Positions 41,397 through 49,637 of a stretch of 58,319 nt of DNA are shown in pieces. Positions within the stretch are counted from its first letter, which is position 1, and each line of letters starts with the position of its first letter. The stretch lies in contig CAAFZS010000052.1 of NCBI GenBank assembly GCA_900767595.1, positions 1 to 58,319 of the forward strand, in the 5' to 3' direction. This DNA comes from Bacteroidales bacterium. GTDB taxonomy: Bacteria; Bacteroidota; Bacteroidia; Bacteroidales; Paludibacteraceae. The translations under genes and the position numbers were made by a program. Below the pieces are notes generated by a model. It did no database searches. It saw nothing but the letters and a program-made list of their open reading frames with translations, and was not told the origin of the DNA.

Positions 41397-41675
41397 AAGA
41401 TTATTATCATTAGTACCTGCGGTGCTTTCCTAGATTGTCTAGTCACTACTCCCCTCGCATCTGTGGAATCTGTGAGAGATGTAAAAATCAGAGTGGACAC
41501 AGTCTTCATCGAACGGTGGCACACGCAGACGGTGCCAACCCCTCCCCCTCTGGGGGATTCGGTGGGGGCTACCAAGTTCTACAAGGATTGTACCAAAGGT
41601 TTCTGGGTTTTGCTGATTTTGTTCCTCGGAAGTTTCGCCTTCCGTATTCTCAAGGCAATCTACCTCAAAAGGTAG
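41307..41675 (+). CDS. Small hypothetical membrane protein, possibly a remnant
   Basis: The frame is open for 122 codons. The first about 30 residues are arginine-rich, come from the hairpin cluster and are probably not native. From about residue 31 it looks real: a hydrophobic, cysteine-containing stretch (KIIIISTCGAFLDCLVTT) like a lipoprotein signal lacking its ATG, then SVRDVKIRVDTVFIERWHTQTV, shown here only as the repeating RVDT/VFIERW pattern, a proline-rich turn and one membrane segment (FWVLLILFLGSFAF) with a basic end. The alternating D-T-V-F-I-E-R pattern recalls small phage or element lipoproteins of Bacteroidales. The stop codon sits in the terminator stem at 41655-41686. I think this is a gene whose start has been overwritten by hairpins. 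Confidence 0.4.
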   Translation: MRAPRLSFLVSRFFCLHRAGVRHRLRTASRKIIIISTCGAFLDCLVTTPLASVESVRDVKIRVDTVFIERWHTQTVPTPPPLGDSVGATKFYKDCTKGFWVLLILFLGSFAFRILKAIYLKR

Positions 41676-41686
41676 GTTGCTTTTTT
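41655..41686 (+). terminator. Intrinsic terminator after the C10 peptidase/small ORF region
   Basis: An 11-bp stem (GCAATCTACCT / AGGTAGGTTGC, one wobble) with loop CAAA is followed by six T. It ends plus-strand transcription before the convergent minus-strand operon. Confidence 0.85.
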
Positions 41687-41703
41687 GTATGTACGGGGAT
41701 TTT

Positions 41704-43140
41704 TTACTTCTCGTAACAACCGGCAGAGGCTTGTTTCGCATCGCGAGGCAAGCCTTCTCTGTCCTTATCATAAAGACTAGCCACGGCGGAATCTGCAATG
41801 CCTCGTGCAGGAGAGTTGTCGGCGAGGTGGAAATCGTAATAAGTGTAAACCTCGTATTCGAAATACGTGTTCTTAAATACGCGAGCCGTGTCGCCTTTTT
41901 GCCAGTAGATATTGGGAGTAGAGGAGTAGGGGGGTAGAGGAGTAGGGAGACTATCAGACTTAAGGTAGTTTCCAAAAATACGACCCTCATAATCCTCTCC
42001 AATTGTGTCTGCCCACATTAGGTTATGATTTCCTATGCCGTCAATGACGCAGTTCATAAACTCGGCTGTCACCTTGGGCAGACTATCGGTATTATCGACA
42101 TACACCGCACTAAGTCCCATATTCGGTACAGACTGAATGCGCACATTCGTCGAGTTGAAATACGAGGCTATCGTAGAATGGATAAACGTATGCTTCCCTC
42201 CCATCAGATAGACACAATAAGCGGCACAGTTACTGACCTCCGTATTGCTTACCTCGACATCCATATTGTGTATCGTCAACCCATTACCCGCTTGGTTATG
42301 AATACGGCAGTTCGTTAACCGACAGAGAGGCAGAGAGGCAGAGAGCTTGCTCGTATCCGCATTGATGAGTTGTAGACCATTAGTGCCACTGACCACTTCT
42401 AATCCATTGATGAGATATTCGTCAGGACCACCCTCGGAGTGAATAAGGTAAAAACCGTCCCATCCGCCGGCAGCATAAGCATAAGGTACCTTGTCAAAGA
42501 GGTTGTCAATGCGGTCGCTGATACAAACCCCACCTCCGATAGAAACATTTCCTTCGGCAATCAAACATGCCCCGTTGTGGAAATATAGCCGCGCACCGGA
42601 CTCCATCGCTAATGATTGAGTCACTTTGACCGTATCAAAAATAAGATAAGGCTTGACATTATTGAAGGTGTATTGTTCATAAGTGGTGCAGCGAGTAGGA
42701 GACTTGATCTTCTCCACATCCTGCCCGTAAGCCTCCAAAGCAAGAGGAAAACGATTGCCATTGACCTCAAACCAGAGCATATCCTCAACAAGAACCGGTG
42801 AGTTGGCATCCTGCGGGTCGATATTCACCCTCACATAAAGGATAAGACTATCCCCTCCATTAATCTGACCGCCCATCTTATCGAGTTGTGTCTCCCCGTC
42901 AAAATTGATATAGAAGTATTTCTGCTTGTCTTGTAAAACGTGATCAATGATGACGGCGTTCTTATTGGGATTATATATCGTAACGGACTTGGTGGCACTA
43001 CCCATCGTAGTGAACACCGTATCAAAACGCAACGTGTCCACAGAGAACATTAAGCGCAAAGAGGAATCGGTACTCACTTTTTCGTTTTGGCAAGAGGCAA
43101 AAGCAAGCATACACCAAACTATGTATAATATCTTTTTCAT
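41704..43140 (-). CDS. Lipoprotein with right-handed parallel beta-helix
   Basis: A 478-residue lipoprotein (signal ending FASC, Cys17) of a type conserved in Bacteroidales. The N-terminal beta domain carries SVDTLRFDTVFTTMGSATKS, whose VDTLRFDTVFTT core is the hallmark I recognise. A beta-helix from about residue 150 on (GARLYFHNGACLIAEGNVSI, then NGLEVVSGTNGLQLINA and TNCRIHNQAGNGLTIHN) follows. The function is unknown, with a cell-surface structural or binding role likely. Residues about 396-408 (LPTPLPPYSSTP) come from CTACTCCT octamers. It is the last gene of the rho operon and overlaps porT by 4 bp. Confidence 0.82.
   Translation of the reverse strand: MKKILYIVWCMLAFASCQNEKVSTDSSLRLMFSVDTLRFDTVFTTMGSATKSVTIYNPNKNAVIIDHVLQDKQKYFYINFDGETQLDKMGGQINGGDSLILYVRVNIDPQDANSPVLVEDMLWFEVNGNRFPLALEAYGQDVEKIKSPTRCTTYEQYTFNNVKPYLIFDTVKVTQSLAMESGARLYFHNGACLIAEGNVSIGGGVCISDRIDNLFDKVPYAYAAGGWDGFYLIHSEGGPDEYLINGLEVVSGTNGLQLINADTSKLSASLPLCRLTNCRIHNQAGNGLTIHNMDVEVSNTEVSNCAAYCVYLMGGKHTFIHSTIASYFNSTNVRIQSVPNMGLSAVYVDNTDSLPKVTAEFMNCVIDGIGNHNLMWADTIGEDYEGRIFGNYLKSDSLPTPLPPYSSTPNIYWQKGDTARVFKNTYFEYEVYTYYDFHLADNSPARGIADSAVASLYDKDREGLPRDAKQASAGCYEK
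41914..41948 (-). repeat. 8-nt tandem repeat, CTACTCCT family, in beta-helix lipoprotein gene
   Basis: Four octamers on the coding strand are read as LPTPLPPYSSTP. Confidence 0.78.
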
Positions 43141-43892
43141 TCGAAGTTAAATACGAGGGAGATAACGTGGTTGGTGAGGTGCGAGATACTGCCCATATAA
43201 TAGCGTTCTGTACACTCCGCTTCTTGGGGATTGGGGTAGAGTTGGTTATTGAAACCGATGTGGTATTTCAATTCCGGACAGAACTTAAACCATTGGAAAT
43301 AAGTATCTACACCAAACCCAATCTCGAAGAAATAATCCAGCAGATTGGTGCACACCGCTCGCTGCTTACTGAAACTATTGACATTGAGACTCACACCGCC
43401 GCCCGTTATCACGTAGGGACGATAGTTCCGCTCCCGAGCCGCCGAGAACTTCAAATACAAAGGAATATCCATCGGGATAGCAAAGTCGCTATTGGTATAA
43501 ACATTATTGATGATTGTAGGGTCGCCTATTTGCGGGTCAATGAACTTAACTTTGGAATTTTCGGCCTTGAAGGTGATGGTGCGTTCCCCGAAATGCAGGG
43601 AAGGACAGAACCGAAGGTTGAGGAAGCGGCAGAGCCGGACATCGGATACAAACCCCACAGCAAAACCCGGACCAACGGAGGAAGTACGAGCATGGATAAG
43701 GGAAGAAACACCATTCACATCTTGTTCTACACCGGACTCTCTTACCCCATAACCTCCAAAGTCCAAACCCAACGAGAACCCGAAGTGGACAATCTTATCA
43801 TCCGCATAAGGGTTATTCTGTCCCTCTTGTGCCATCGCGTTTGTGGCAACAACCAGAACACCTAAAAATACTATAAACTTTAAACTTTTCAA
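43137..43892 (-). CDS. porT: PorT-like outer-membrane beta-barrel protein (T9SS component)
   Basis: A 251-residue protein with signal peptide ending NAMAQ and a beta-barrel pattern. HFGFSLGLDFGG, VGPGFAVGFVSDVRL, FLNLRFCPSLHFGERTITF and YRPYVITGGGVSLNV match PorT of Porphyromonas gingivalis in order and overall size. PorT is required for type IX secretion, which fits the T9SS-like C-termini of the nuclease and the C10 peptidase in this window. It is preceded by a 38-nt spacer made of ACTCTAA heptamers and overlaps the beta-helix lipoprotein gene by 4 bp. Confidence 0.82.
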   Translation of the reverse strand: MKSLKFIVFLGVLVVATNAMAQEGQNNPYADDKIVHFGFSLGLDFGGYGVRESGVEQDVNGVSSLIHARTSSVGPGFAVGFVSDVRLCRFLNLRFCPSLHFGERTITFKAENSKVKFIDPQIGDPTIINNVYTNSDFAIPMDIPLYLKFSAARERNYRPYVITGGGVSLNVNSFSKQRAVCTNLLDYFFEIGFGVDTYFQWFKFCPELKYHIGFNNQLYPNPQEAECTERYYMGSISHLTNHVISLVFNFE

Positions 43893-43933
43893 CTTCTCTA
43901 AACTCTAAACTCTACACTCTACACTCTAAACTA
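43893..43933 (+). repeat. 7-nt tandem repeat, ACTCTAA family, intergenic
   Basis: Five to six heptamers fill the whole spacer between the receptor gene and porT. Confidence 0.85.
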
Positions 43934-46564
43934 ATACTCCGACGTATCTTCAAATCCTCCACCCATGCCGCTATCATCTCCGCTAAACTGGTGCTTATTC
44001 GGTTTTTTGGCTTGTGAATTTCCGAAGTTATAACTAACGGTGAGCGAGATCGTACGTGAGTTCCAGCGGTTCTCGGACCATTGCCAGAAGACTCCTTCTT
44101 CCTCGGTGATGTTACTGCGCGAACGCGAGTTCAACAAGTCCCTTATGTTCAACGCTAACGCAAGTTTACGATCAAGGAAAGTCTTACGCAATCCGAGGTC
44201 GATGCTGTAATGGTGACTGGACATACCCTGTGCCACTACGCGCGGTGAGGAATAACGGCCACGTACCTGACCCGAAAAAGTTTTTGTAAACAGGAACTGT
44301 GCCGTCAGGTTAGCCGTGAAGACGAACGAGTTCTTCATAGGTAGAATAACCTTATCTAACTCTGTTCCGTTCAATACCGGCGTATATTCGGCTTCGTCAA
44401 GACGATTGTAATATCCGCTGATGGAAGTGGTGAGTTGAATCTTATCCTGTAAGAACCTATCCTTTGCAGATACCTCCAATCCTGCGGCATGGCGCTTGCC
44501 TAAGTTCGTAAACGTGGTGTACATAACCGGTCGCTGAGCGTAATCAACGGGACCCATAAAGTTCACTCGTTGCGTTACGCCATTGGTAAATCGATAAAAG
44601 GCTTCTATCGATAACGTATGCATCTCCCACGACTTGAGGTAATTGAGTTCAAGAGCCGAGGAGTATTGCGGCATCAAATTGGGATTACCATAGGAGATGT
44701 TCGTAACATCGGAGATGTCCTTTCTTGGATTAATCTGATGTCCTCTCGGTCGGTCAATACGACGGGTGTAATTCAATTGCAATTCGTGCCCGCTACCAAA
44801 GTCATAACTCAGATACACACTCGGAAAGAGTTGGAAATAACTCGTATCTTGTGTGGCGGTTGTGAGACTGTCTGCGTGATCGGCAGTGAAATAATCCGAC
44901 GATAGATGACGCTTGAAATACTCTCCGCGCAGACCTACTTGTACGGCGAACTTATCCCAGAAGCGATTGCCGTAGGTGATATATAGCGCGTGGGTCTGCT
45001 CGTTGTTCGTAAAATCGTTGAAGATCAGCCGCTCTTGTTGTTCTCTATTCTGTCCGTTCCACGCATTGGCATAGGTATTGCGCCAAGCTAAATCGGTTTG
45101 CCAACCGGCCTCCAAACGGCTCTGTTTAGTGGGCTTCCATTCGTAATCGGCTTTGAGTTGCACGGATTGATCTTTGTTCGCGTTGAGTTGCTCTTGATAG
45201 GTCGTTTGCTCATCTATCACCGGATAATCGGGCTGCGCTATGTCGTGGTAGAGTTGGGTATAGAACTGGTCGTTGTTCCAGTTCCATTGGTTATACTGCG
45301 CACTCATCTGCAAATAATGCTCCTTACTAATCTCAAAACGCCAATCCACCATCGCATTGCCTCCCGGGTTATATCCGCTACCTTTCTGATTGCGGTCATA
45401 ATAGTTGATGAGAGTCTCTTTGTTGTTTTCATCTTGCGGACCGATAAACGAATCGACACGATACATCATATAACTGGCAGGCGAGTTGTTTTGGTTACTG
45501 AACCATCCGTTGGTTTTATCGTCCTTTGCACTAATCATACCAAAAGCCGACACGCCAATCGTACTGCGTTCCGTTATGTGAAAATCCAATCCACCGCGAA
45601 GGTACATGCCTCCGTGGTCGTGCTGGTTTTGTCCGTCTTTAATGAGACGCTCAATCTCGTCTTTCCCTTCAGGTCCGGTGCCTTTAGAGAAATTATATCG
45701 GTCGGACTTCGATGAGCCATTACTGAAATTGCGGTTGTAGCCCATACTTACATAACCTTCCACTATCCCTTTGTTGAAATTGAGGTTAAAACCGAGTCTT
45801 CCTCCGGGAGGGATATTCCAAGGCTTGGCAAGGGCATAACTGAGATCCAAACTGACAGAACCATAATAGCCTGCCTGACGGTTCTTTTTGGTAACAAGGT
45901 TGATGATACCTGCCGTTCCTTCCGGCGAATACTTGGCGGACGGATTGGTGATAATCTCAATCTCCTTAATCGACTCCGCCGGCATCATCTTGAGTATATC
46001 CGCCCGGTTCTCTGCGGTCAACCCCGCAGGTTTGCCGTTAATCCAAACGACCACGTCTTCGGAGTTACGAAGGGATATTGTCCCCTCCTGCTCGTTCACA
46101 TCTACAGACGGGATATTCGCCAAAGCATCGGTTACACTGGCTCCGGCATTTGCCATATTCTGATCTACGGTAAACACTTTCTTATCAAGCTCAAAACGCA
46201 TATTTGAACTCTGGGCTACGACCTCCACCTCTTGCAACGAACGTGTATCTTCGCGTAGGACAATCTTGCCGATATTGATGGTCTCGGTATTGACATCAAT
46301 CGTCTTCTGCGTCTCTTTGTATCCCATAAAAGATACGTGCAAAGTATAGGAACCTTTTTTAATATCGGTCAAAAGGAAAGAACCATCCTCATTGGTGGAA
46401 ACACCCGTTAAGGGAATAGAGTCGTTAACACGTGTTATGCTGACATTGGCAAAGTCAATCGGCTGTCTTGTGGCAGCATCGATGACCTTTCCTACGATGT
46501 CTCCTGCCCATAACGGGAGGAGAGTATAGAGGAGGGTTAATGTGAATAGTGCTCGTTTAACCAT
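43931..46564 (-). CDS. TonB-dependent-receptor-like outer-membrane protein (OMP_b-brl_3 type)
   Basis: An 877-residue outer-membrane protein. Signal peptide, then a carboxypeptidase-regulatory-like domain (DIVGKVIDAATRQPIDFANV, SFLLTDIKKGSYTL), a plug domain (VTDALANIPSVDVNEQEGTI, GKPAGLTAENRADILKMMPA) and a C-terminal barrel. Unlike SusC proteins it lacks the usual SusC signature, and no susD follows. It belongs to the group often annotated as outer membrane beta-barrel family protein, whose substrates are mostly unknown. It overlaps aroQ by 28 bp in the rho operon. The C-terminus ends in a D/S-rich tail rather than an aromatic residue. Confidence 0.88.
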   Translation of the reverse strand: MVKRALFTLTLLYTLLPLWAGDIVGKVIDAATRQPIDFANVSITRVNDSIPLTGVSTNEDGSFLLTDIKKGSYTLHVSFMGYKETQKTIDVNTETINIGKIVLREDTRSLQEVEVVAQSSNMRFELDKKVFTVDQNMANAGASVTDALANIPSVDVNEQEGTISLRNSEDVVVWINGKPAGLTAENRADILKMMPAESIKEIEIITNPSAKYSPEGTAGIINLVTKKNRQAGYYGSVSLDLSYALAKPWNIPPGGRLGFNLNFNKGIVEGYVSMGYNRNFSNGSSKSDRYNFSKGTGPEGKDEIERLIKDGQNQHDHGGMYLRGGLDFHITERSTIGVSAFGMISAKDDKTNGWFSNQNNSPASYMMYRVDSFIGPQDENNKETLINYYDRNQKGSGYNPGGNAMVDWRFEISKEHYLQMSAQYNQWNWNNDQFYTQLYHDIAQPDYPVIDEQTTYQEQLNANKDQSVQLKADYEWKPTKQSRLEAGWQTDLAWRNTYANAWNGQNREQQERLIFNDFTNNEQTHALYITYGNRFWDKFAVQVGLRGEYFKRHLSSDYFTADHADSLTTATQDTSYFQLFPSVYLSYDFGSGHELQLNYTRRIDRPRGHQINPRKDISDVTNISYGNPNLMPQYSSALELNYLKSWEMHTLSIEAFYRFTNGVTQRVNFMGPVDYAQRPVMYTTFTNLGKRHAAGLEVSAKDRFLQDKIQLTTSISGYYNRLDEAEYTPVLNGTELDKVILPMKNSFVFTANLTAQFLFTKTFSGQVRGRYSSPRVVAQGMSSHHYSIDLGLRKTFLDRKLALALNIRDLLNSRSRSNITEEEGVFWQWSENRWNSRTISLTVSYNFGNSQAKKPNKHQFSGDDSGMGGGFEDTSEY

Positions 46565-46962
46565 TGTACGGCTTGATTATAGCCATCGGTTCCGTGACCG
46601 ATGATGCTGTGTTGACAAACGTCTGTTAATAGACTGGTTCTGCGGAATGGTTCTCTATTCAAAATATTACTAATATGCACTTCCACGACAGGAACGGTAC
46701 ATAACTCAATGGCATCCCTTATACTTACGCTCGTGTGCGTGTACCCGCCCGCGTTTAATATAATGCCGTCGCAATCGGCGGCTTGCAGCCAATCAATGAT
46801 ATCCCCTTCGTGGTTACTCTGCTTATACGTGAAGCAAACATCGTGCCAAAGTCGTTGGAGTTCGATTAAAATCGTCTCCATCGACTTTGTACCATAAATC
46901 TTCGGGTCTCTTTTCCCGAGTAGATTTAGATTCGGACCATTAATAATGAGAATATTCTTCAT
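46537..46962 (-). CDS. aroQ: 3-dehydroquinate dehydratase, type II
   Basis: A shikimate-pathway enzyme (141 aa). Motifs: IINGPNLNLLGKRDP and YG, the catalytic-loop region, SNHEGDIIDWL, ILNAGGYTHTSVSIRDA, and VEVHISN followed by REPFRR. The length is normal. The 5' side is a heptamer array that fills the gap to rho (46963-47005), and the first codons are contiguous with it. Position between rho and a membrane receptor gives no functional link. Confidence 0.96.
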   Translation of the reverse strand: MKNILIINGPNLNLLGKRDPKIYGTKSMETILIELQRLWHDVCFTYKQSNHEGDIIDWLQAADCDGIILNAGGYTHTSVSIRDAIELCTVPVVEVHISNILNREPFRRTSLLTDVCQHSIIGHGTDGYNQAVQWLNEHYSH

Positions 46963-47006
46963 TCTTCATTCTTCATTCTTCAATCTTCAATCTTCAATCT
47001 TCAATC
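46953..47006 (+). repeat. 7-nt tandem repeat, CAATCTT/CATTCTT family, rho/aroQ spacer
   Basis: Seven heptamers (three CATTCTT, four CAATCTT) fill the spacer between rho and aroQ and touch the aroQ start codon. Confidence 0.88.
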
Positions 47007-48745
47007 TACCTCGCCCCATTGACGGCGAGCAGGAACTCGTCATTATCGTTGGTTCGCTCCATGTAGGATTTGAGTTTCTCCATAGCTTCGATACCATTCA
47101 TATCACTGAGTTGTTTACGTATCTGCCACATACGAGATAATACATCTTCCGGTAATAGCAGGTCATCGCGACGCGTACTGGATGCCGGAATATCCACAGC
47201 GGGGAAGATACGTTTGTTCGATAGTTTGCGATCCAGCTGCAACTCCATGTTTCCTGTACCCTTGAACTCCTCGAAGATAAGGTCATCCATCTTACTACCC
47301 GTTTCGGTCAAAGCCGTAGCGATAATCGTCAGACTACCGCCATTCTCAATGTTTCGGGCAGCACCAAAGAAACGTTTAGGCTTGTGAAGTGCTTGGGCCT
47401 CCACACCACCGGACAACACTTTACCGCTTGCAGGGGCTACCGTGTTATAGGCACGTGCCAAACGTGTGATAGAGTCGAGTAGGATAACCACGTCGTGACC
47501 ACATTCCACTAATCGTTTTGCTTTCTCGTGTACGATATTCGCTACCTTAACGTGGTTCTCTGCGGGTTCATCAAAGGTCGAAGCAATCACTTCGGCTTTG
47601 ACGCTACGCGCCATATCGGTAACTTCCTCCGGACGCTCGTCAATGAGCAGCACAATCATATACACCTCGGGGTGGTTGGCGGAAATAGCGTTGGCAATCT
47701 CTTTTAACAAAACGGTCTTACCGGTCTTTGGTTGCGCCACAATCAGTCCGCGTTGACCCTTACCGATAGGAGCAAAGAGGTCTATGATACGCACGCTCAA
47801 CGGATCACTCTTATCGCCCTTGCAGAGTTTGAACTTCTCATCAGGGAAGAGAGGCGTTAAGTTCTCAAACGCTGTACGACGCTTCGCTTGCTCGGGATCA
47901 AGTCCGTTGACGCGGATCACTTTATCTAATGGGAAATATTTATCCGTCTCTTTGTTAATGCGTATCGTGCACTCAACCGTATCACCGGTTTTGAGACCAT
48001 ATTGCTTGATTTGCTGTTGACTCACATAGATGTCATCAGGAGACGAGAGGTAGTTGTAATCCGCAGAACGTAAGAACCCGTATCCGTCTTGTACGCTTTC
48101 TAATGTTCCCATCGCAATCACGTTCTCTCCCAAACTCAATTGGGGTTCCTCCGGTTTTTCCGGCGTTGCCGGTGTTTCCGGATTTTCCGGTGTTTCCGGT
48201 TTTTCCGGCATCTTTGCATCCTCTACCTTTGCCGATTCCTCTACCTTTACCTTCGGTTTGCGTCCCCGCTTCTTTGGCTGTGGTTTGGGTTCCTCTGCTG
48301 CGGGAGCAGGTGTGGAAGCAGATGTCGGAGCAGACTCTGCCTGCGGTCCCTCCAACGTCGCCTCGATTTGTTGCAAAGGTTTACGGGCCTCGACAGCCGC
48401 TACGGTGCGGTTCTTGCGGTGCTCTACCTTTGCTTGGGTGTGTTGCAACTCGTGGAGCGTCTCTTTTTCATCTCCAACGGTAGCGCCGGTGATTTTCTGT
48501 TCTAAGTCTTGGGTCTCCACCTTTTCTACTTTGGGCGCCTGCGCTTGGCGAATGCGCACACGCTCGCGCTTACTGGTCTCTTTTGCCTGTACTTCTACCG
48601 CACGTTGGTCGGCTTGCGCGTCCAAGATACTATAAGCAATCATCTTGGGAGTCTGACTGCGACGAGTCTTTAAACCCAACGAGTCGGCTACCTCACGTAA
48701 CTCTTCGAGCGACATACGCTCGAGTCTTTTCATATCATACTGCAT
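47006..48745 (-). CDS. rho: Transcription termination factor Rho
   Basis: A hexameric RNA helicase (579 aa from 48745; an alternative start at 48733 gives MKRLERMS). Rho_N helical domain (SLEELREVADSLGLKTRRSQ), then a long charged and proline-rich insert (about 60-240), the RNA-binding cold-shock fold (GYGFLRSADYNYLSSPDDIY) and the ATPase core (GKGQRGLIVAQPKTGKTVLL, LIDERPEEVTDM, DSITRLARAYN). Such inserts are usual in Bacteroidota Rho. Here part of it is a PEKPETPENPET-type tract from a 9-nt repeat. The longer ORF start at 48832 overlaps the promoter and is rejected. Confidence 0.96.
   Translation of the reverse strand: MQYDMKRLERMSLEELREVADSLGLKTRRSQTPKMIAYSILDAQADQRAVEVQAKETSKRERVRIRQAQAPKVEKVETQDLEQKITGATVGDEKETLHELQHTQAKVEHRKNRTVAAVEARKPLQQIEATLEGPQAESAPTSASTPAPAAEEPKPQPKKRGRKPKVKVEESAKVEDAKMPEKPETPENPETPATPEKPEEPQLSLGENVIAMGTLESVQDGYGFLRSADYNYLSSPDDIYVSQQQIKQYGLKTGDTVECTIRINKETDKYFPLDKVIRVNGLDPEQAKRRTAFENLTPLFPDEKFKLCKGDKSDPLSVRIIDLFAPIGKGQRGLIVAQPKTGKTVLLKEIANAISANHPEVYMIVLLIDERPEEVTDMARSVKAEVIASTFDEPAENHVKVANIVHEKAKRLVECGHDVVILLDSITRLARAYNTVAPASGKVLSGGVEAQALHKPKRFFGAARNIENGGSLTIIATALTETGSKMDDLIFEEFKGTGNMELQLDRKLSNKRIFPAVDIPASSTRRDDLLLPEDVLSRMWQIRKQLSDMNGIEAMEKLKSYMERTNDNDEFLLAVNGAR
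48149..48209 (+). repeat. 9-nt tandem repeat, TTTCCGGTG, in the rho insert
   Basis: Six degenerate nonamers encode alternating PEK/PET/PEN residues on the minus strand. The period is a codon multiple, unlike the 7- and 8-nt families, so it may be ordinary protein-level repetition. Confidence 0.7.
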
Positions 48746-48801
48746 AAATCTAAAATATAAGTTTTCAAAGGAAAGTCGAGAGATATTCTCGAAAAACGGT
48801 G

Positions 48802-48833
48802 CAAAAGTAGTAAAAAAAAATGATATACGCAAG
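48802..48833 (-). promoter_or_regulatory. rho promoter
   Basis: Minus strand: -33 CTTG (48830-48833), 20 nt with CGTATATCA and a T-tract, -7 TACTTTTG (48802-48809). Confidence 0.72.
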
Positions 48834-48869
48834 CAATTTGAAAAAAAAATGCAAAAAAATGCAAAAATA

Positions 48870-48901
48870 TTTGCTTATATAAAAAAAATATAGTAATTTT
48901 G
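48870..48901 (+). promoter_or_regulatory. rpmB-rpmG promoter
   Basis: -33 TTTG (48870-48873), 20 nt with CTTATATAA and an A-tract, -7 TAATTTTG (48894-48901). Confidence 0.78.
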
Positions 48902-48966
48902 CACGATTTTTCGCGTGGAGTAGTCTGCGCCAAGGTTAGAAAACATTAATTTAATTTATATATATC

Positions 48967-49206
48967 ATGTCTAAGATTTGTCAAATTACCGGCAAGAAAG
49001 CCGTGGGCGGATGCAACGTCTCGCACTCGAAGCGCCACACAAAGCGTACCTTCGATGTGAACTTGTTCCGCAAGAAGTTCTACTGGGTAGAACAGGATTG
49101 CTGGATCCAGCTGAACGTGAGCGCAGCGGGTCTGCGTACAATTAACAAAATCGGATTGGACGCTGCTCTGAAGCAGGCCGCCGAAAAAGGGTATTTATAC
49201 GAATAA
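48967..49206 (+). CDS. rpmB: 50S ribosomal protein L28
   Basis: A 79-residue ribosomal protein. MSKICQITGKKAVGGCNVSH and KRTFDVNLFRKKF are the family signature. It is first of a three-gene cluster (L28, L33, DUF4295) typical of Bacteroidota, behind a strong promoter at 48870-48901 with a leader of about 60 nt. Confidence 0.97.
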   Translation: MSKICQITGKKAVGGCNVSHSKRHTKRTFDVNLFRKKFYWVEQDCWIQLNVSAAGLRTINKIGLDAALKQAAEKGYLYE

Positions 49207-49221
49207 TTAGGAGGATTAGTT

Positions 49222-49410
49222 ATGGCAAAGAAAACGAAAGAGGCTCGTGTACAAGTTATTCTTGAATGCACAGAACAAAAGGCCAGCGGTGTGCCCGGTA
49301 TGTCTCGTTACATCACCACAAAGAACCGTAAGAACACTCCTGATCGTCTTGAGTTGAAGAAGTATAACCCCTTCCTCAAACGTTACACCATCCATAAGGA
49401 GATTAAGTAA
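49222..49410 (+). CDS. rpmG: 50S ribosomal protein L33
   Basis: A 62-residue ribosomal protein (VQVILECTEQK, GMSRYITTKNRKNTPDRLEL, KKYNPFLKRYT). A purine-rich AGGAGG-like sequence precedes the start (about 49210-49214). The CxxC zinc motifs of some L33 paralogues are absent, as in the zinc-independent form. Confidence 0.97.
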   Translation: MAKKTKEARVQVILECTEQKASGVPGMSRYITTKNRKNTPDRLELKKYNPFLKRYTIHKEIK

Positions 49411-49431
49411 TCATTAAAAACGAATTAAACT

Positions 49432-49584
49432 ATGGCAAAGAAAGCGGTTGCAACCCTGCATACTACCAACGCCGGTCGTACTCACTCCAAATGCATTAAG
49501 ATGGTGAAGAGTCCTAAGACGGGTGCTTACATCTTCGAAGAAGAAGTTGTGTTAAACGAGAAGGTAAGCGAGTTTTTTAAGTAA
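49432..49584 (+). CDS. DUF4295 small basic protein
   Basis: A 50-residue lysine-rich protein (MAKKAVATLHTTNAG, then KMVKSPKTGAYIFEEEVV). It is the conserved companion of L28-L33 in Bacteroidota, probably ribosome-associated. It ends at 49584, 19 nt before the terminator stem. Confidence 0.93.
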   Translation: MAKKAVATLHTTNAGRTHSKCIKMVKSPKTGAYIFEEEVVLNEKVSEFFK

Positions 49585-49602
49585 AAATCTCGTATATTTG
49601 AT

Positions 49603-49637
49603 AAAAATGCACATAATATTTGGTTATGTGCATTTTT
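49603..49637 (+). terminator. Ribosomal-protein operon terminator whose loop contains the next -33 box
   Basis: A 13- to 14-bp perfect stem (AAAATGCACATAA 49604-49616 / TTATGTGCATTTT 49624-49636) with loop TATTTGG, followed by a T-run to 49642. The loop contains TTTG at 49619-49622. Confidence 0.85.

Noticed and set aside
41112..41575. Minus-strand ORFs across the hairpin cluster
   Set aside because: They are arginine-rich translations of hairpin DNA with no start context or conserved pattern.
43167..43865. 232-codon plus-strand ORF opposite porT
   Set aside because: It lies wholly antisense to a well-supported beta-barrel gene, has no promoter, and its composition mirrors the opposite strand.
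45098..45715. 205-codon plus-strand ORF inside the receptor gene
   Set aside because: Shadow of the receptor reading frame; no recognisable motifs or start signals.
48103..48635. Three plus-strand ORFs opposite the rho insert
   Set aside because: They arise from the low-complexity proline/lysine-coding insert of rho and differ in frame; none looks protein-like.
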